This document shows, one piece after another, positions 5,008-7,561 of a stretch of DNA of 7,561 bases. Below the pieces are notes generated by a model that worked only from the letters and a program-made list of their open reading frames with translations, had not been told where the DNA came from and searched no databases. Each line of letters begins with the position of its first letter. Position 1 is the first letter of the stretch. The DNA is from Candidatus Amesbacteria bacterium (GTDB lineage Bacteria > Patescibacteriota > Microgenomatia > CAZETR01 > Amesbacteraceae), in the NCBI GenBank assembly GCA_030681075.1, contig JAUXUE010000026.1, positions 1 through 7,561 of the forward strand, written 5' to 3'. The position numbers were made by a program, and so were the translations under genes.

Positions 5008-5744
5008 AATGGATCAATTATATCAAACCAGGAAATATTGGATTGCTTTTTAAACCAAACCAACTGCTTTTTCATGATGTTTATTTCTTTTTGAATAAAA
5101 GATTCATCTAGTCCCCGCTGTTTTACCCGTTTCTCGATTCTTTTAATTAATTCTTCTTTTGGCGCCATTAGTCCAAACTGCAAATACCTCACCTCTGACC
5201 CCGATAGTACCTCACCCCCTCCGTCCCCCTCTCCTAATTTAGTAGAGGGGGAAGAAATTTCAATTGCCCGAATTAATCTTCTAGGGTTGTTTCTATCAGA
5301 ATTATTCATCGACAACGCTTTATCTATATCAAGACTCTTTAAATAATCAAACAATTCTAATACCGATTTATTTGACCTTCTTAACTCTTCGTCTCGAGGA
5401 ACATCGACATCTGGCAAATTTTGCACTAATGCCTTTATATACAAACCAGATCCACCCACCACAATCGGCAACTTATCACGTGCCAAGATATCCTTTATTG
5501 CCTCATGTGCTAATCGTCGCCAAGTCGAAACACTGAATTCTTCTCCAGACTGAATTAAATCCAGAAGCCAAATTCTTGTGTCCCCAAGCAAATCTTTATC
5601 TTTACCTGTTTCCAGATCATTACCGATATAAACTTGTCTTGAGTCTGCTGAAATCAATTCTCCATTAAATTCTTTGGCCAATTGAAGTGCCAATCTTGTC
5701 TTCCCTGTCGCCGTCGGCCCACAAATTACAATTACTTTATCCAT
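4971..5744 (-). CDS. miaA: MiaA, tRNA dimethylallyltransferase (shortened)
   Basis: MiaA transfers a dimethylallyl group to N6 of A37 in tRNAs that read UNN codons. The 257-residue product shows the P-loop GPTATGKT (9-16), SADSRQVY (32-39), GGSGLYIKAL (97-106), NNPRRLIRAIE (152-162) and the C-terminal KKQLVWFKKQ with WFD (225-241). Most family members are about 300-316 residues. The deficit lies between RIEKR (202-206) and KKQLVW (225-230), where only about 18 residues replace some 60, removing the usual GY(K/R)-(Q/E) segment. Residues 165-186 are a Gly/Glu/Ser-rich insertion encoded by a palindromic repeat. The ATG at 5744 lies opposite the divergent gene's promoter. A TAAAAT (5759-5754) predicts a leader of about 3 nt. 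The catalytic N-terminal half looks intact, but function of the protein is less certain. Confidence 0.92.
   Translation of the reverse strand: MDKVIVICGPTATGKTRLALQLAKEFNGELISADSRQVYIGNDLETGKDKDLLGDTRIWLLDLIQSGEEFSVSTWRRLAHEAIKDILARDKLPIVVGGSGLYIKALVQNLPDVDVPRDEELRRSNKSVLELFDYLKSLDIDKALSMNNSDRNNPRRLIRAIEISSPSTKLGEGDGGGEVLSGSEVRYLQFGLMAPKEELIKRIEKRVKQRGLDESFIQKEINIMKKQLVWFKKQSNISWFDIIDPLCYAKLKSAIKP
5017..5025 (-). promoter_or_regulatory. Possible internal promoter for the AI-2E-type permease
   Basis: TGATATAAT on the minus strand, with the predicted start about 3 nt before the permease ATG at 5007. No convincing -35 is seen. The same bases encode the end of the conserved MiaA Trp-Phe-Asp stretch (WFDII), so coding constraint alone could explain the match. 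Confidence 0.3.
5187..5252. repeat. Palindromic repeat element inserted in frame in miaA
   Basis: The core 5224-5252 is a near-perfect palindrome: TCCCCCTCT (5224-5232) against AGAGGGGGA (5244-5252), one mismatch, then CTAA-T-TTAG in the centre. It is flanked by a C-rich plus-strand tract (CTCACCCCCTCCGTCCC). It encodes the low-complexity peptide SPSTKLGEGDGGGEVLSGSE at the start of MiaA residues 165-186. Composition is very unlike the surrounding A/T-rich gene. The C-rich arm followed by a G-rich arm resembles dispersed REP-like elements common in intergenic regions of several bacterial groups. Copies elsewhere in the genome cannot be tested here. The element boundaries are approximate. Confidence 0.65.
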
Positions 5745-5746
5745 GG

Positions 5747-5755
5747 TGATATAAT
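5747..5755 (+). promoter_or_regulatory. Extended -10 promoter for the kinase-like gene (leaderless)
   Basis: TGATATAAT with the hexamer ending at 5755, so the predicted transcription start at +7 falls on the A of the ATG at 5762. A TTACAA (5726-5731) lies 18 nt upstream. The -10 shares bases 5754-5755 with the TAAAAT of the divergent miaA promoter. Confidence 0.55.
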
Positions 5756-5759
5756 TTTA
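5754..5759 (-). promoter_or_regulatory. Likely -10 of miaA
   Basis: TAAAAT on the minus strand, predicting a start at about 5747, 3 nt before the miaA ATG. No clear -35 is visible. It overlaps the opposite promoter's -10 by two bases, so polymerase binding at the two should be mutually exclusive. Confidence 0.35.
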
Positions 5760-5761
5760 CT

Positions 5762-6778
5762 ATGCCGGCGGCACAAAATGATGTAGGTGGTAAATTTCTT
5801 GATGGTTCCGACCTGGCTAGTCGCGAAAACGAAGTTCTTAGTGACGCATCCAAAAAACTTAATTTTTCACCTCAAACTCTGATAGGAAGAAGCCATTGGT
5901 GGGGATCTCAAGAAATAGGGGCGTTTCATTATCAAGGTCTATACCAAGGCAAACCAGCAATTTTGAAAATACAAGGGGTGAAGCCTGCTAGTAGTGAAAT
6001 TTTTATGATTCAGTCATTTGCCAAAACAAGCCAAAGTAAAATTGTCCGTCCTCCTTATTTATACGCATATTTGGAATGGGACGATCGAGTTCGTTACGAA
6101 GCTTTAGTACTTGAATATATCGATGGGAAGAGAATTGTAAATTTACCAACAAATCCCAATGAAGTTAATCGTTTTTTTGTTGCATATACAGAATACCGAA
6201 ACAGCTGTCTATCTTATCCGTGGATTACTAAACCAGAAGAAACTATTAGTGCAAAAATTAAATCGGTTTTTGAAAAATGGTCAGAAATAAGCAAGAAAAT
6301 CTATCCCGACCATCCGCTAAGAAAGGACAGTGACTACGCACTTATAGCTCAGGCGGTAGAGGCACTTTCAAAACATTATAAAAATGTTGATTTGGAGTTC
6401 GTACATGGCCACCTTTCAGACGGCGACTTATATCAAGTTGATAAACAAGTTGTTGTCCTTTCAAATCTTTACTGGTCCTGGAGACCTCCTTTTTATGATT
6501 CTATCTTTGCATATCATTGGTATAGATATCACTTGAACGATTTAATTGGAACTACACCCAATGTGATAAAAGAACAAAAACAGATATGGCTGGATAGACT
6601 CTTTCTTCTTCCCAAAGATGAACATGAGAAAAAACTTCTTGAATTAGCATTACTGGAGAGAGCAACTGCCGGCCTCAATTTGGATGCTCTAAGTGCTAAA
6701 CCAGATAATCCAATAACGGCGTATTTGATTGACGATACACGCAGGGAATTAGAGAGATTGTTGCAAGATCTAAGCTAA
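5762..6778 (+). CDS. Kinase-fold (aminoglycoside phosphotransferase-like) protein, probable pseudokinase
   Basis: The 338-residue soluble protein follows the order of an APH/choline-kinase-type fold. A beta strand carries a candidate ATP-binding Lys (AILKIQG, Lys69), with Glu79 in the next helix. A hinge-like ALVLEYIDG (114-122) follows, then a helical lobe, and then VHGHLSDGDLY (214-224) where active relatives have the catalytic HGDLxxxN. Next comes VVLSNLYW (231-238) where the metal-binding Asp of the IDWE/IDFE motif is expected, and a PPFYDSIFAYHW segment (242-253) equivalent to the Gly/Pro-x-x-Asp part. The catalytic Asp is His217 and the metal Asp appears to be Ser/Asn, so phosphotransfer is unlikely. 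Substrate or partner is unknown. No signal peptide or membrane helix is seen. The gene is monocistronic between divergent miaA and the convergent ABC gene, whose end it overlaps by 9 nt. Confidence 0.65.
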   Translation: MPAAQNDVGGKFLDGSDLASRENEVLSDASKKLNFSPQTLIGRSHWWGSQEIGAFHYQGLYQGKPAILKIQGVKPASSEIFMIQSFAKTSQSKIVRPPYLYAYLEWDDRVRYEALVLEYIDGKRIVNLPTNPNEVNRFFVAYTEYRNSCLSYPWITKPEETISAKIKSVFEKWSEISKKIYPDHPLRKDSDYALIAQAVEALSKHYKNVDLEFVHGHLSDGDLYQVDKQVVVLSNLYWSWRPPFYDSIFAYHWYRYHLNDLIGTTPNVIKEQKQIWLDRLFLLPKDEHEKKLLELALLERATAGLNLDALSAKPDNPITAYLIDDTRRELERLLQDLS

Positions 6779-7561
6779 ATCTTTACCCGTGAAGACTTCA
6801 CGGATGATGTCCTCTATCTTGGGTTCTTCGATATTTATATCCTCTACTGGAAAATTCTCGAGAAGCTCGGCTGCTGCAGTTGACGCGGTAGCTCGTTTGA
6901 CTGAAATGACCGCTCTTGGATAATCAAACTCTTTGATCTCGCCAATCTTTTTCAAATCTTTCTCCGATACTTCTTTACTAAAAACGACTGTCAGCAATTT
7001 GTGATTGGCAAATTTCTTGATAATCTCGTCGAGTGCCCCATCAAACAAGACATGACCCTTATCAATGACAATTACTCTCTGACACAATTCTTTGACATCG
7101 TCCATATAGTGAGAAGTGAGAATTATCGTGGCATTAAACTTTTTGTTATATTGCTTGATAAAGTCGCGCATTTTCTTTTGCATGACGACATCCAAACCAA
7201 TGGTGGGCTCGTCTAAAAATAAAATCTTGGGTGAGTGAATGAGGGCTGCTATCAATTCCATTTTCATACGTTGGCCCAGAGACAATTTGCGGACTTGGAC
7301 CTTGAGAACATCTGAAACATCCAGAAGTGTGACTAGTTCATCCAAAGTCTGTTTGTATTGAGTATCTGGGACTTCATATATCTCTTTGTTTAAGATAAAT
7401 GATTCAATTGCCGGCAGATCCCACCAGAGCTGATTTTTCTGACCCATGACCAGAGAAAATTGCTTTTGGAAAGCGGGCTTTCTGTCCCAGGGGGTGTAGC
7501 CTAAGACCGAGACATCGCCAGCTGTGGGATAGAGCAAACCAGACAAAACCTTTAAAGTTGT
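6770..7561 (-). CDS. ABC-2 type transporter ATP-binding protein (COG4586-like), C-terminal part
   Basis: The frame is open to the window edge and gives 263 residues. It begins TTLKVLSGLLYPTAG, the end of a Walker A (GKTTTLK) whose Gly/Lys lie outside the window. The TTG at 7546 inside this segment is Leu, not a start. It then shows the Q-loop in VMGQKNQLWWDLPAIESF, the signature LSLGQ (93-97), Walker B ILFLDEPTIGLD (113-124) and the H-loop His in TSHYMDD (149-155). The LWWDLP motif after the Q-loop is typical of COG4586 ATPases, which usually pair with two ABC-2 permeases of uncharacterised substrate. A C-terminal extension of about 90 residues follows, as usual in ABC-2 ATPases. Permease genes are not in the window; none lie downstream, where the gene converges with the kinase-like gene. 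All catalytic motifs seen are intact. Confidence 0.93.
   Translation of the reverse strand, partial: TTLKVLSGLLYPTAGDVSVLGYTPWDRKPAFQKQFSLVMGQKNQLWWDLPAIESFILNKEIYEVPDTQYKQTLDELVTLLDVSDVLKVQVRKLSLGQRMKMELIAALIHSPKILFLDEPTIGLDVVMQKKMRDFIKQYNKKFNATIILTSHYMDDVKELCQRVIVIDKGHVLFDGALDEIIKKFANHKLLTVVFSKEVSEKDLKKIGEIKEFDYPRAVISVKRATASTAAAELLENFPVEDINIEEPKIEDIIREVFTGKDLA

Noticed and set aside
6787..6803. Intrinsic terminator for the kinase-like gene
   Set aside because: The palindrome has only a 1-nt centre and no T-run follows on either strand.
7544..7546. TTG as the start codon of the ABC ATPase
   Set aside because: The frame continues to the window edge with Thr-Thr-Leu-Lys-Val, the end of a Walker A. 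The gene is cut by the edge and this TTG is an internal Leu.
1..7561. CRISPR array, insertion sequence, phage or tRNA gene
   Set aside because: No regularly spaced direct repeats, no transposase or integrase frame, and no tRNA-like cloverleaf were seen. The only repeat-like element is the palindrome in miaA.

Overview
The window reads as chromosomal DNA of an ultra-compact, AT-leaning bacterium, most likely Patescibacteria (CPR), probably a Microgenomates-type lineage. That placement is inference. It rests on gene packing (4-nt start/stop overlaps, 1-6 nt gaps, an RNA gene overlapping a CDS), on a small RNase P RNA, and on a winged-helix/nucleotidyltransferase protein, a DUF3048 protein and a degenerate kinase-fold protein that I associate with those lineages. 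TGA ends several genes at tight start/stop overlaps, so the TGA=Gly recoding of some CPR groups is not in use.

Layout. (1) Positions 1-3403, minus strand: a likely single operon running DUF4446 membrane protein, DUF3048 exported protein, winged-helix/nucleotidyltransferase-like protein, secD, and the first codons of secF. The theme is protein export and envelope proteins, with one regulator-like protein inserted. (2) 3397-3440: overlapping divergent promoters driving that operon and, on the plus strand, a 65-residue single-pass membrane protein (3434-3631). (3) 3602-3766, minus: an unlisted 54-residue membrane protein of DUF3096 type, overlapping the previous gene tail to tail. (4) 3788-4063, minus: RNase P RNA (rnpB), with a perfect 9-bp P1. 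Its 5' end lies inside the 3' end of the upstream AI-2E-type permease CDS. (5) 4048-5744, minus: miaA followed by the AI-2E-type permease, overlapping by 37 nt. miaA carries an in-frame palindromic-repeat insertion and a shortened C-terminal half. (6) 5744-5762: a second compact divergent promoter region. (7) 5762-6778, plus: a kinase-fold protein whose catalytic residues look lost. (8) 6770-7561, minus: the C-terminal part of an ABC-2 type ATPase whose Walker A lies mostly beyond the window edge.

The genes are mostly housekeeping: protein export (secDF), tRNA maturation (rnpB, miaA) and membrane transport. I see no phage, insertion sequence, CRISPR array or defence island. The points worth a second look are architectural. 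Operon-head genes appear to be transcribed from extended -10 promoters (TGATATAAT three times) placed so that mRNAs would be leaderless or nearly so. The rnpB promoter and 5' end sit within a coding sequence. The RNase P RNA appears to lack the L15 GGU motif that pairs with tRNA CCA. MiaA has absorbed a repeat element, and the kinase-like protein looks like a pseudokinase. No gene-free stretch exceeds 300 bases once rnpB and the small ORF are counted.
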